The translations under genes and the position numbers were made by a program. From Syntrophaceae bacterium UBA3084 (lineage in GTDB: Bacteria; Desulfobacterota; Syntrophia; Syntrophales; UBA6807), in assembly GCA_002367335.1 (NCBI GenBank), contig DFBI01000197.1, forward strand, positions 1 to 23,472: DNA of 23,472 nucleotides, written 5' to 3'. The notes beneath the pieces are model-generated. The model did no database searches. It saw only the letters and a list, made by a program, of their open reading frames with translations, and had not been told where the DNA came from. Of the stretch, positions 8,866-17,092 are shown in pieces; the first letter of the stretch is position 1; the number at the start of each line of letters is the position of its first letter.

Positions 8866-10188
8866 ATGACAGAAGAGAAATTAATGAATCGTTGGTATGT
8901 TGTAATAGGTGCTGTATTAGTACAGTTGTGTCTCGGCGCTATCTATGCGTGGTCGGTTTTTACACCCAAGTTGACTTTGCCCTTGGCTAAGGGTGGAATG
9001 TATGGTTTCAGCGCTACTCAGGCGGCATGGATATTTTCCGTTGGTCTCCTGGTATTTGCAGTTACAGTGGTTATTTCCGGGAAAATGATGGCAGTAACAG
9101 GACCAAGAAAAATGGCCTCCGCCGGCGGAATCGTCCTTGGTGTTGGTTACATCCTGGGTGGATTGTTCGGGTCATCATTTTTTACGCAGTTGCTTTTCAT
9201 TGGAGTCGTAGGCGGCGCTGGTATCGGGCTGGCTTATGTTGTTCCCATTGCCATAGGAGTGAAGTGGTTCCCCGACAAAAAAGGAATGGTCACGGGATTA
9301 GCCGTTGCCGGTTTTGGTTTTGGCGCAACAATATGGGTCAAAGCAGCCGGTTCGTGGTTCGGTTTGATAGATAACCTGAATTTCTTTGGTCTCGGAGGCG
9401 TTCAGAGCGTCTTCCTCCTATATGGAGTTATTTTTCTTGTTGTCGTTCTCATAGGAAGTATCGTGATGATTGATCCACCAGAGGGATATGTTCCGGAAGG
9501 TTGGAATCCCCCCGAAGCTGTATCGTCAGAGACAGGGTCAGGCAGCGCAGCTTTAGGTATGGTTGATTTTGAGTCAGGTGAAATGATGAAAACCCCCCAG
9601 TTTTACATGACATGGGTTGCCTTCCTGTTTTCAGCCATCGCCGGGTTGATGGTCATCTATTGTATTAAACTGTTTGGTATTGATTCATTGAAAGCTTCGG
9701 GAATGACTGTTGCAGCTGCCTCAGCCGCAGCCGGCACCGCCATGGCTCTGTACGCGATTTTCAACGGCCTCGGCCGTATTATCTGGGGAATTGCTTCTGA
9801 TAAAATCGGTCGTAAAATGTCCATCTTTCTCATGTGTCTGTTGCAGGGAATCATCATGCTCCTCTTTTACAAGATGGGTGGGACCGTTACGACCCTCATC
9901 ATCGGCGCCTGCATTATCGGCTTTAATTTCGGTGGCAACTTCGCCCTCTTTCCTGCCATCACGGCAGATTATTTCGGCAACAAAAACGTTGGCTCGAACT
10001 ACGGATACATATTGCTGTCCTATGGAATAGCCGGTGTCATCGGACCTCAGATCGCCGGATACTTCAAGGATACCGCCAAGGGCGGTAGTGATCCTTCAAT
10101 ATGGGTGACTCCGTTTATCATTGCGGGAGTTGTATGCCTGCTGGGAGCGGCAGTTACGCTACTGTCAAAACCCCCAAAGAAGGCATAA
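8866..10188 (+). CDS. MFS transporter, oxalate:formate antiporter (OxlT)-like
   Basis: A 440-residue inner-membrane carrier with about 12 membrane segments in two halves joined by a hydrophilic linker around residues 200-245 (PPEGYVPEGWNPPEA). Family features include LVQLCLGAIYAWSVFTPKL in the first helix, GGAGIGLAYVVPIAIGVKWFPDKKG after helix 4, and GRIIWGIASDKIGRK, the MFS loop motif, in the second half. The OxlT group includes oxalate/formate exchangers and other monocarboxylate carriers, so the substrate is unproven; no oxalyl-CoA genes are next to it. An excellent AAGGAGG site precedes ATG 8866. It is monocistronic: its own promoter in front and a strong hairpin behind. Confidence 0.85.
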   Translation: MTEEKLMNRWYVVIGAVLVQLCLGAIYAWSVFTPKLTLPLAKGGMYGFSATQAAWIFSVGLLVFAVTVVISGKMMAVTGPRKMASAGGIVLGVGYILGGLFGSSFFTQLLFIGVVGGAGIGLAYVVPIAIGVKWFPDKKGMVTGLAVAGFGFGATIWVKAAGSWFGLIDNLNFFGLGGVQSVFLLYGVIFLVVVLIGSIVMIDPPEGYVPEGWNPPEAVSSETGSGSAALGMVDFESGEMMKTPQFYMTWVAFLFSAIAGLMVIYCIKLFGIDSLKASGMTVAAASAAAGTAMALYAIFNGLGRIIWGIASDKIGRKMSIFLMCLLQGIIMLLFYKMGGTVTTLIIGACIIGFNFGGNFALFPAITADYFGNKNVGSNYGYILLSYGIAGVIGPQIAGYFKDTAKGGSDPSIWVTPFIIAGVVCLLGAAVTLLSKPPKKA

Positions 10189-10201
10189 ACATGAAAAGAA
10201 C

Positions 10202-10237
10202 AAGAACCGCCGGCCGCGCGGATGGCCGGCGGTTCTT
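10202..10237 (+). terminator. Strong hairpin terminator after the MFS gene
   Basis: A perfect 14-bp stem (10202-10215 with 10224-10237, arms beginning AAGAACCGCC) and an 8-base loop, 14 bases past the stop codon. The T-tract is weak (TTCTTATG then CTCTT). The fold is symmetric and could act on both strands. Confidence 0.75.
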
Positions 10238-10426
10238 ATGATCTCTTCCAGAAGCACTGACGTGAAGGGAAAATGCCGATTTTAAAATAATCTTGATCAA
10301 CTATATAATTTTATGATATTGAGTAGTGCGTTAGGTGTCTTTTGCGGCTGTGGATGAAAAGAATTACAAATAACTTCATTGCTTGAATCCCTTTTTCAAC
10401 GCAAAGAAAGGTTAAGGGTAAATCCA

Positions 10427-10945
10427 ATGCTTGAAGCTGATTATTTACAGAAAAGCGACGAAATTTTGCAAAATCTGAGAGAGATACCACTTCTAAAGTC
10501 TTTTGACGAAAAGGATCTTCAGGGACTTTCTCGAATGAGCGCGATAAAAAGATATGAACAGGGAGAATTTATTATCGATGAAAAATTCCAGGATAACTGG
10601 ATATATTTCCTCATTTCCGGATTAGTCAGAATAACTAAAGGCGGAAAAGAGATCCGGGTTTTGAGACGTCGGGGAGATATCTTTGGTGAAATGTCGGCCA
10701 TAGATGGTTCTACAAGATCGGCTTCCGCATATGCAATCGATGAAACGGTTTGTCTCGCTATGAATACTTCCCGCATAGATAAGTTATTGGGTAATGAAAA
10801 ATTTGCCTTTTACTCTATTTTATACAAGTCATTTGCTGAAACTCTTGCTGAAAGATTGAGATCTACAACTAAAGAGCTCGTTGAGGCAAAGGGAAAAATA
10901 GAACAGTTACAATTTGAACTGGATCAGTTAAAAAGTGATAGATAA
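10427..10945 (+). CDS. Stand-alone cyclic nucleotide-binding domain protein
   Basis: A 172-residue protein with one cNMP-binding (Crp-like) beta-roll at about residues 25-135: PLLKSFDEKDLQGLSRMS at the start, then the phosphate-binding cassette GDIFGEMSAIDGSTRSASA with its Glu and Arg. After it comes an amphipathic, probably coiled-coil tail (ERLRSTTKELVEAKGKIEQLQFELDQLK) in place of the HTH found in Crp/Fnr. It should sense a nucleotide and act through a protein partner rather than DNA. A TTG start at 10379 would add 16 residues; ATG 10427 is chosen because AGGG lies 8 bases upstream and the extension lacks a ribosome site. The neighbours do not reveal its partner. Confidence 0.8.
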   Translation: MLEADYLQKSDEILQNLREIPLLKSFDEKDLQGLSRMSAIKRYEQGEFIIDEKFQDNWIYFLISGLVRITKGGKEIRVLRRRGDIFGEMSAIDGSTRSASAYAIDETVCLAMNTSRIDKLLGNEKFAFYSILYKSFAETLAERLRSTTKELVEAKGKIEQLQFELDQLKSDR

Positions 10946-11084
10946 CCCAGACTATTAAATGCTAATCATTTATTGAGATCTTCACAAAACACTCCCTTTC
11001 GCCTTTGCCGCTTTAGTTGCTTCTGACCCGGATTTTACGTTCGAAAATTTGTGTAAAATCTGTTTCTCTTCAAAACGCAGTCAC

Positions 11085-11118
11085 AAAAAAAGCACCCGGC
11101 AATAAATTGCTGAGTACT
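11085..11118 (-). terminator. Rho-independent terminator of tRNA-Ala
   Basis: On the minus strand, AGTACTCAGCAA (11118-11107) pairs with TTGCCGGGTGCT (11102-11091) as a 12-position stem with one mismatch and two G-T pairs, a TTTA loop, and a run of seven T. It begins 10 bases after the tRNA 3' end. Upstream, 10946-11084 also has an 8-bp inverted repeat (GATTTTAC at 11031, GTAAAATC at 11053) of unknown role. Confidence 0.7.
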
Positions 11119-11128
11119 TAATTTTCCA

Positions 11129-11204
<76 letters not shown>

Positions 11205-11231
11205 ATTTATTTTCTTGAAAAGTGTCAGGAA

Positions 11232-11260
11232 AGCTAACATACGATTTCACGGGTTGTCAA
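11232..11260 (-). promoter_or_regulatory. Promoter of tRNA-Ala
   Basis: Minus strand: perfect -35 TTGACA at 11260-11255, 17-base spacer, TTAGCT at 11237-11232, about 28 bases before the mature 5' end. Confidence 0.6.
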
Positions 11261-11270
11261 TATATTTTTC

Positions 11271-11298
11271 TTGACTTTTCATTAACCGCTAATATAAT
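11271..11298 (+). promoter_or_regulatory. Promoter of tRNA-Leu
   Basis: TTGACT at 11271-11276, 16-base spacer and a perfect TATAAT at 11293-11298, only 10 bases before the mature tRNA 5' end at 11309, so the primary transcript begins almost at the tRNA. Confidence 0.8.
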
Positions 11299-11308
11299 CG
11301 AGCCCCAT

Positions 11309-11395
11309 GCCGGAGTGGTGAAACAGGTAGACGCAGGGGACTCAAAATCCCCCGGGCTTTTGCTCATCTCGGTTCGATTCCGAGCTCCGGCACCA
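11309..11395 (+). tRNA. tRNA-Leu (anticodon CAA)
   Basis: An 87-base class II tRNA with CCA encoded. The acceptor stem GCCGGAG pairs with CTCCGGC, the anticodon stem GGGGA/TCCCC encloses CTCAAAA (anticodon CAA), a long variable arm (GGGC-TTTT-GCTC) follows, and the T arm is CTCGG-TTCGATT-CCGAG. Confidence 0.97.
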
Positions 11396-11467
11396 GGATT
11401 TACAGGGGTTTCGTCACATTCTGGCGGGACCTTTTTTTGTGAGCAGTGTACCAGAAAGGATGAAGGG

Positions 11468-12778
11468 ATGGATACATTACTTAAAAAGATAGTTCTATCA
11501 ATTTTGTTTGTTTCGCTGTGCTGTGTAACATCAATAGAAGCAAAAACCTTTAAAGTTGCGAGTTATAATGTGGAAAACCTTTTTGATCTTACCAGGGGAG
11601 GAACCGAATACGCCGGATATATTCCGAATACCCGCTATGGCTGGACTAGGGATATCGCAAACATTAAATACACCAATATTGCCAAAGTGATAAAGAACAT
11701 GGGAGCCGACGTTGTCGTTCTGGAAGAAGTCGAGTCAAAGAGAGCCCTCATCTATTTACGCAACAGGCTGAGAAACTTAGATATGGATTATCCTTATCTT
11801 GAAATTGCCGACTCCAGGGCAACGTCGGTGAAGTGTGCTGTACTTTCCAAGTTCGCAATTGTTGGAAAGAAGGAAATATATGTCGATAATGAAGCAGCAA
11901 GAAATATTTTTAAGATAACCCTTGATATAGATGGTAATCGTTTCATCCTGTTTATCAATCACTGGAAATCGAAACGTGGTCCTGAAAGTATGAGAATAGC
12001 TTACGCAAAAGCGCTCAGGAAAGAAATTGACAAGCTGAAGGAGTATACTGACTTTATCCTGATAGGCGATTTTAATTCGAACTACAATGAATACAAAACC
12101 TTCCAAAATCATCGCAGACTAAATGATACTAATGGTATCACAGGAATAAATCATATCTTAAGGACTATCAAAGATTCTAAAATGGTCAACGAAACGATAC
12201 TGACAAAGCAGGCCTCAAACACGTATCTATATAACTTATGGCTTGAGATCGGTAAAAATAGTCGCTGGTCTTACATTTTTCACGGGGTGAAGGCAAGTCC
12301 GGACAATATTATCGTATCCAAAGGACTTTACGACAACAGAGGAATCTCCTATATCGATAATTCGTTTGACAAGTTTATCTCAGATTATCTGTTCAAGGGA
12401 AACGCCATTTATCGATGGCAAAGGACCCAAAATGGCAGGGGCAGGCACATGGGGAAAGGGTACTCGGATCACCTGCCGGTTTTTGCGTCTTTTTCCACTC
12501 AACCTTTCCATTTCAAAAACGACAATATTCTTTCAGATAATATTACTTCCTTAAAGTTGGGAAAAGCCAAATCTCCACAGGGATTGCTTGACCTGAATAG
12601 CGCCACCAGAGAGGAACTTATCTCTGTCAATGGAATCGGCCCTGTTCTTTCAGCGAGGATAATAGCTGGGCGGCCCTATAAGGCCATAGATGATTTGCTC
12701 AAAGTGAAGGGAATCGGACTCAAACGACTTAAAAATTTTCGTCCCTATCTAGAAATTGCCCCTTGTCTTAACAAGTGA
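11468..12778 (+). CDS. Exported endonuclease/exonuclease/phosphatase-fold protein with C-terminal HhH module
   Basis: A 436-residue protein. Residues 1-25 (MDTLLKKIVLSILFVSLC...EA) are a signal peptide. The EEP (DNase I-like) domain follows: SYNVENLFD with the metal-site Asn, EEVES with the catalytic Glu, INHWKSKRG, the GDFNSNYNE active-site motif, and a terminal SDHLPVFASF with the catalytic His. After about residue 370 comes a ComEA-type double helix-hairpin-helix (LDLNSATREELISVNGIGP, VKGIGLKRLKNF), which binds DNA backbone. It is probably a secreted or surface nuclease. The frame is open upstream through the tRNA-Leu, but ATG 11468 is chosen for its ribosome site (AAGG, 8 bases) and the signal peptide directly after it. 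Its last 34 bases overlap the convergent aroC. Confidence 0.88.
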   Translation: MDTLLKKIVLSILFVSLCCVTSIEAKTFKVASYNVENLFDLTRGGTEYAGYIPNTRYGWTRDIANIKYTNIAKVIKNMGADVVVLEEVESKRALIYLRNRLRNLDMDYPYLEIADSRATSVKCAVLSKFAIVGKKEIYVDNEAARNIFKITLDIDGNRFILFINHWKSKRGPESMRIAYAKALRKEIDKLKEYTDFILIGDFNSNYNEYKTFQNHRRLNDTNGITGINHILRTIKDSKMVNETILTKQASNTYLYNLWLEIGKNSRWSYIFHGVKASPDNIIVSKGLYDNRGISYIDNSFDKFISDYLFKGNAIYRWQRTQNGRGRHMGKGYSDHLPVFASFSTQPFHFKNDNILSDNITSLKLGKAKSPQGLLDLNSATREELISVNGIGPVLSARIIAGRPYKAIDDLLKVKGIGLKRLKNFRPYLEIAPCLNK

Positions 12779-13800
12779 TCTGCCAGGACAATACTGACCA
12801 TGGCTTCGCATACGGGAATGATGCGTGGTATGACGCATACATCGTGCCTTCCTTTGATCGATAAAGTTGCCGGTTTTCCGTGAATATCAATGGTCTGCTG
12901 CTCTTTTTCTATGGATGAGATAGGCTTGCAGGCCACCCTGATAGCGATTTCATCGCCATTGGTAATCCCGGCAAGTATTCCTCCGGCGTTGTTTGTCGCA
13001 AATCCTTCAGGTGTTATGTAATCATTGCATTCAGAGCCGGACATTCTTGCTGCCTGGATGCCGGCGCCGATTTCCACACCTTTTACCGTTCCAATGCTCA
13101 TGAGAGCTTTGGCCAGATCGGCATCGATCTTGTCAAATACAGGTTCTCCCAGGCCCGGGGGACATCCCCTGACCAGGATTTCCACAATTCCACCGATGGA
13201 ATCACCCATTTTCTTTGCCTCTTCTAATTTGTTTTCCATCTTTCCGGCCGCATTCATGTCGGGGCAGAGGATACTGTTTCGGTCGATATCCGCCAGGATG
13301 ATTTGTTCTGCTGCAATGCCGCCTAACTCCCTGGTGTAGGCGACAATTTCTATTCCCTTTCTGACGATGACTTTTTTGGCAATGGCTCCCGCGGCTACAC
13401 GGGCTGCGGTCTCACGACCGGAGGCACGACCGCCCCCCCGGTAATCCCGGATTGCGTATTTCCTGTAATAGGTAATGTCCCCATGGCCCGGCCTGAAAAT
13501 GTCCCTGATATGGTCATAATCGGCGCTTTTGACATCCCTGTTTCTGATCATCAAGGAAATAGGTGTACCCGTTGTTTTTCCTTCAAACGTGCCGGAGAGG
13601 ATCTCTACCATATCTTCTTCTTTTCTGGGTGAGCTTGACTGGCCGCGTCCTGGTCTTCTCCTGTTCAGTTCTTCCTGTATGTCCGATTCATTGAGCGGAA
13701 TGTTGGGGGGGCACCCATCAACTACCACACCGATGGCTTTCCCGTGTGATTCCCCCCAGGTGGTTACCTTAAATATTGTTCCTGTTGTGTTTCCTGACAT
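12745..13800 (-). CDS. aroC: Chorismate synthase
   Basis: Last step of the shikimate pathway: EPSP to chorismate with reduced FMN. The 351 residues show TWGESHGKAIG near residue 14, the RRRPGRGQSSSPRKEED stretch, FRPGHGDITY, the family signature YRGGGRASGRETAARVAAGA and GRHDVCVIPR near the C-terminus, so the FMN- and substrate-binding residues are kept. It is the last gene of the eight-gene aro operon and is 24 bases after aroK, the only non-overlapping junction in the operon. No terminator follows; its 3' end runs 34 bases into the convergent nuclease gene. Confidence 0.97.
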   Translation of the reverse strand: MSGNTTGTIFKVTTWGESHGKAIGVVVDGCPPNIPLNESDIQEELNRRRPGRGQSSSPRKEEDMVEILSGTFEGKTTGTPISLMIRNRDVKSADYDHIRDIFRPGHGDITYYRKYAIRDYRGGGRASGRETAARVAAGAIAKKVIVRKGIEIVAYTRELGGIAAEQIILADIDRNSILCPDMNAAGKMENKLEEAKKMGDSIGGIVEILVRGCPPGLGEPVFDKIDADLAKALMSIGTVKGVEIGAGIQAARMSGSECNDYITPEGFATNNAGGILAGITNGDEIAIRVACKPISSIEKEQQTIDIHGKPATLSIKGRHDVCVIPRIIPVCEAMVSIVLADHLLRQGAISR

Positions 13801-13824
13801 GGTCGTTCCTCTGGTTTATCTGGT

Positions 13825-14349
13825 CTATTGGGCAGATTCTAAATAATTGCAAATCTCATCAACTATCACGTTTATACTTTTTCTCGAAGTATCGACGGTA
13901 AAGTTGGCCAACTCCCGGTACGTGGGCTCCCTTTTTTTTAGAATTAACGTGGTTTCCGTTTCAAGATCGTTAAGGGAAAGGGAAGGGCGCCGGCTCCCTG
14001 TATTTTGATCGACAAGCATTCTTTCCATGATTGTTTTTACATCGGCAGTGAGCCAGACAAAAAGACCATTCTTTTTCAGAGCTTCCCTGTTTTCTTGATT
14101 TTCGAATGCTCCGCCCCCTGTTGCGATAATGTTTTTGTTCATCGCCGAGAGTTTTCTGATCACTTCTTTTTCTTTCTTGCGGAACAAATCCCAGCCGCCT
14201 TTTCCCACGATTTCATTGATCGGCATACCCGCCCGCTCAACGATTAGATCATCGGTGTCAAAAAAAGGCAGGCCAAATCTTTCGGAAAGTTTCTTCCCTG
14301 CAGATGTTTTTCCCGTGCAGCGATATCCGATTAAAATAATATTTTTCAT
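13825..14349 (-). CDS. aroK: Shikimate kinase
   Basis: Phosphorylates shikimate at O3 with ATP. The 174-residue single-domain P-loop kinase has the Walker A GYRCTGKTSAGK at residues 8-19, the shikimate-binding FFDTDDLI (Asp33/Asp34 region), Arg57, and the GGGAFEN glycine loop at 78-84, followed by the lid (DQNTGSRRPSL). Its ATG overlaps the aroA stop by 4 bases. aroK and aroL cannot be told apart by sequence alone; aroK is used by convention. Confidence 0.95.
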   Translation of the reverse strand: MKNIILIGYRCTGKTSAGKKLSERFGLPFFDTDDLIVERAGMPINEIVGKGGWDLFRKKEKEVIRKLSAMNKNIIATGGGAFENQENREALKKNGLFVWLTADVKTIMERMLVDQNTGSRRPSLSLNDLETETTLILKKREPTYRELANFTVDTSRKSINVIVDEICNYLESAQ

Positions 14350-15611
14350 TCGTAAAGAGTATCCAGCACATCCCAGAATTCCGGGAAGGATTTATTGACG
14401 CACTTTTTATTTTTGATTTTTATTCCTTTTGTTACAAGCCCCGCTATTGCAAAGCTCATAGCAATACGATGATCGTTGTACGTCTCTATCTCCGCGCTAT
14501 GAGGTGTTCCTCCATTGATGACAAGGCCGTCTTCCAGTTCCTTTGTGTCGATACCTGTACGGTTCAGTTCCGTTACCAGGGCTTCTATCCTATTGCTCTC
14601 CTTTAAACGCAGGTGAGAGACATTGCTGATCACTGTCTGTCCGGGTCTGAAGGCCGACAGAACGGCGAGCGTCGGAACCATGTCGGGCATGTCCGACATA
14701 TCGAATCGGTAATTTCCCTGATGGAGTTTACCGCCTGCAACTTCTACCCAGTCTATGCCCCTGATTATATGACAACCCAGTTTTCCCATGATCTCCAGGA
14801 ACCCGATGTCTCCCTGGAGGGTATTCGGATTTACATTCAGGAGTCTAACCCTTCCTTCACAAAGAGCTGCAGCCATGAAAAAGTAGGAAGCGCTTGATAC
14901 ATCGCTTTCAATGAGATATCTCCCTCCCATGTATTTTTGAGGAGTCCTGACGGTGTATTTATTTTCCCCATCTCTTATTACTTCCACGCCGAAATGATTC
15001 ATAATCTCCACCGTCATATCGATGTAGGGCATTGAAAACGTTATACCCCTGAGTTCTATTTCCACGTCATTCCTCGCGTAAGGAGATGTGATGAGAATGG
15101 AAGATATATACTGGCTGCTTTCAGCATTGGTGAAAATCGTTTTTCCACCCTGAAACCCTCCACCTTGAATTATTACAGGAGGATAGCCGCTTGTATCTGT
15201 GCTGACACAATCAACACCCAACATTTTCAGTGCGTCAAGAAGAGGTTTTAGCGGTCTTTCTCTGAGGCGGTCGCTTCCATCCAGGATAAAATTGCCCGTG
15301 CCGAGAGAGACAACCGTTGTCAGAAATCTCAAGGCTGTGCCGTTATTTCCCAGGTAGAGTTTCTTCCCGGGATTTTGTATATTTCCATCGGTCCCGGTTA
15401 CGATGATATCTTTATCAGCAATAAGGATATCAGCGCCAATGGATCGAAGGGCATCCATCAGATATTTCGTATCTTCCGAGATCAAGGGATTGCGCAAAAA
15501 GGACTTTCCTTCAGCGAGAGAGGCAATAATCAAGGCCCTCTGCGTGTAGCTCTTTGAGCCGGGTATCTTAACGGTCGCATCCAGATCTTTTATTTGTTTA
15601 ATTTCTTTCAT
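14346..15611 (-). CDS. aroA: EPSP synthase (3-phosphoshikimate 1-carboxyvinyltransferase)
   Basis: Joins shikimate-3-phosphate and PEP. The 421 residues have the normal two-domain length. VKIPGSKSYTQRALI (residues 14-28) holds the substrate Lys20, Ser21 and Arg25. LYLGNNGTALRFLTT (85-99) is the PEP/glyphosate loop, with Asn where E. coli has Ala95 and Phe where it has Pro101. LRLKESNRIEAL is the second signature and SDMPDMVPTLAVL holds the catalytic Asp. It overlaps aroE by 14 bases and aroK by 4. The loop changes suggest a lineage-typical variant; tolerance to inhibitors is not inferred. Confidence 0.96.
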   Translation of the reverse strand: MKEIKQIKDLDATVKIPGSKSYTQRALIIASLAEGKSFLRNPLISEDTKYLMDALRSIGADILIADKDIIVTGTDGNIQNPGKKLYLGNNGTALRFLTTVVSLGTGNFILDGSDRLRERPLKPLLDALKMLGVDCVSTDTSGYPPVIIQGGGFQGGKTIFTNAESSQYISSILITSPYARNDVEIELRGITFSMPYIDMTVEIMNHFGVEVIRDGENKYTVRTPQKYMGGRYLIESDVSSASYFFMAAALCEGRVRLLNVNPNTLQGDIGFLEIMGKLGCHIIRGIDWVEVAGGKLHQGNYRFDMSDMPDMVPTLAVLSAFRPGQTVISNVSHLRLKESNRIEALVTELNRTGIDTKELEDGLVINGGTPHSAEIETYNDHRIAMSFAIAGLVTKGIKIKNKKCVNKSFPEFWDVLDTLYE

Positions 15612-16419
15612 TTCTCAGTTTTTCTACGACAATTTTCTTCATAAAATCTACAGGGGGCTTGAGACCTGTCCAGATTCTTAGCTGCTCTGCTCCCTGGTGT
15701 ACAAACATGGAAACACCGGAAATGGTTCTGCATCCAGCCTCTTCGGCGTCTTTCAAAAGCTTTGTTTTCAGAGGATTGTAAATAATGTCCATAACCCATC
15801 TGAAGTTTTGGAGTATAGCCTTACTTGCAGGCGATTTTTCCATGTCGGGGAACATACCAACAGGGGTTGTATTAATCAGACAGTCTCCCTTTATTTTTCC
15901 AATTTCCGCGATGGGATAGAACTCACATCCGAATTCTTTTGCGACTTTTTCCCCTTTTTTTATGGTTCTGTTTAGAACGACGGGCATTCCCCCTTCTTTC
16001 AGAATACCGTAAACAGCGGCCCTCGCGGCTCCGCCTGCCCCAAGGATTGCAAACTTCCCCCCCCTGATCTCCATTGATTCTTTCAGGGCAAGGATAAGAC
16101 CTGTCCAGTCGGTGTTGTCTCCCATGAGCTTACCGTCGGAACAGTTTATGGTGTTCACCGCGCCGATCCTGCCGGAGCTGTCACTGATTTCATCAAGATA
16201 TTCCATGACAGCGGTTTTATGAGGTATCGTTATACTTGCCCCCTTGATATTCATTTCTTCAATTTTCACTGGAACATCCTGAACATTTTTTATGCATATT
16301 GCCATGTAACGGGCGTTGATTTTCATTTTGTTGAATGCCGCGTTATGCATCAGAGGTGAAAGACTTTGTGCTACCGGATTGCCGAAGATGGCAAAGGTCT
16401 TTGAATTATTTCTCATCAT
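15598..16419 (-). CDS. aroE: Shikimate dehydrogenase
   Basis: NADPH-linked reduction of 3-dehydroshikimate to shikimate. The 273 residues show the substrate site GNPVAQSLSPLMHNAAF near residue 12, the catalytic Lys in ASITIPHK, Asn-Thr-Asp in GDNTDWTG, and the nucleotide loop LGAGGAARAA. The C-terminal GVSMFVHQGAEQLRIWTG completes the substrate site. It overlaps aroD and aroA by 14 bases each, consistent with coupled translation. Confidence 0.95.
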   Translation of the reverse strand: MMRNNSKTFAIFGNPVAQSLSPLMHNAAFNKMKINARYMAICIKNVQDVPVKIEEMNIKGASITIPHKTAVMEYLDEISDSSGRIGAVNTINCSDGKLMGDNTDWTGLILALKESMEIRGGKFAILGAGGAARAAVYGILKEGGMPVVLNRTIKKGEKVAKEFGCEFYPIAEIGKIKGDCLINTTPVGMFPDMEKSPASKAILQNFRWVMDIIYNPLKTKLLKDAEEAGCRTISGVSMFVHQGAEQLRIWTGLKPPVDFMKKIVVEKLRNERN

Positions 16420-17092
16420 TCAAAATCCTGAAGATTTCTTTCATTTCTTCAATAGTTAGTTGACCCGGAGCGGATTCCGCGCCCTTTTCAAGAGAAGCAT
16501 AGCTCAAATATGAACCGAAATAAGGCGCCATGATCCTGCTGATTTTCCCCTTTGCCCCCATGCAAAGGGCGATAATTTTTATGTTTGTCTTTTTTGCAAA
16601 ATTGATCAGTTTCAACATCTTAAGATTATCTTCTATAGATTTGGCAAAGGTTGCGATTTTCACAATATGTGCGCCTTTGCCGGCGCATTCATTGAATATG
16701 TTTTGTAACTTACTGTAGGACGGAGTCCCGTTAAAATCGTGATGGGAGATGATTAATTTCGTCCGGTTTCCATATTTCTTTATGTTATTTAACAGTTTTT
16801 TCGTCAGGGTTTCATCTGTACTCAGCTCTATATCAACAAAGTCGGCTTTTAAAGAGACTGTCTTGTTCAGTAAAGAGAATCTTTTTTCTTCATCGCCTTC
16901 GAAATTTCCTCCTTCGTTTTTCTTGCGTGCGGTTACAAGTATCTTGCCGGTTTTTGCGGAAAACAGCTTTTCCAAATTCACATTCCTGATGAAGTCGATT
17001 CGAAGTTCCACAAGGTCAGCCAGGAGAAAGCATCTTTCCATCTGTCTTATGGCCTCTTCATTTGTTGCCGCGACAACAGGAACACATATCAT
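16406..17092 (-). CDS. aroD: 3-dehydroquinate dehydratase, type I
   Basis: Dehydrates 3-dehydroquinate by the Schiff-base mechanism. The 228-residue TIM barrel keeps VELRID near residue 28, the catalytic His pair region ISHHDFNGTP (117-118) and the Schiff-base Lys145 in AHIVKIAT, and ends with SAPGQLTIEEM, the usual closing loop. Type I, not the unrelated AroQ type II. The neighbouring aroE is a separate enzyme here rather than fused as in some chlamydiae and plants. It overlaps pheA by 4 bases. Confidence 0.95.
   Translation of the reverse strand: MICVPVVAATNEEAIRQMERCFLLADLVELRIDFIRNVNLEKLFSAKTGKILVTARKKNEGGNFEGDEEKRFSLLNKTVSLKADFVDIELSTDETLTKKLLNNIKKYGNRTKLIISHHDFNGTPSYSKLQNIFNECAGKGAHIVKIATFAKSIEDNLKMLKLINFAKKTNIKIIALCMGAKGKISRIMAPYFGSYLSYASLEKGAESAPGQLTIEEMKEIFRILNDEK

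Noticed and set aside
11309..11395. Integration (att) site at the tRNA genes
   Set aside because: Both tRNAs are complete, no duplicated tRNA 3' end was seen nearby and the flanking genes are ordinary chromosomal ones.
11222..11467. N-terminal extension of the nuclease gene
   Set aside because: It runs through the tRNA-Leu gene and its promoter, and the signal peptide begins at the ATG at 11468.
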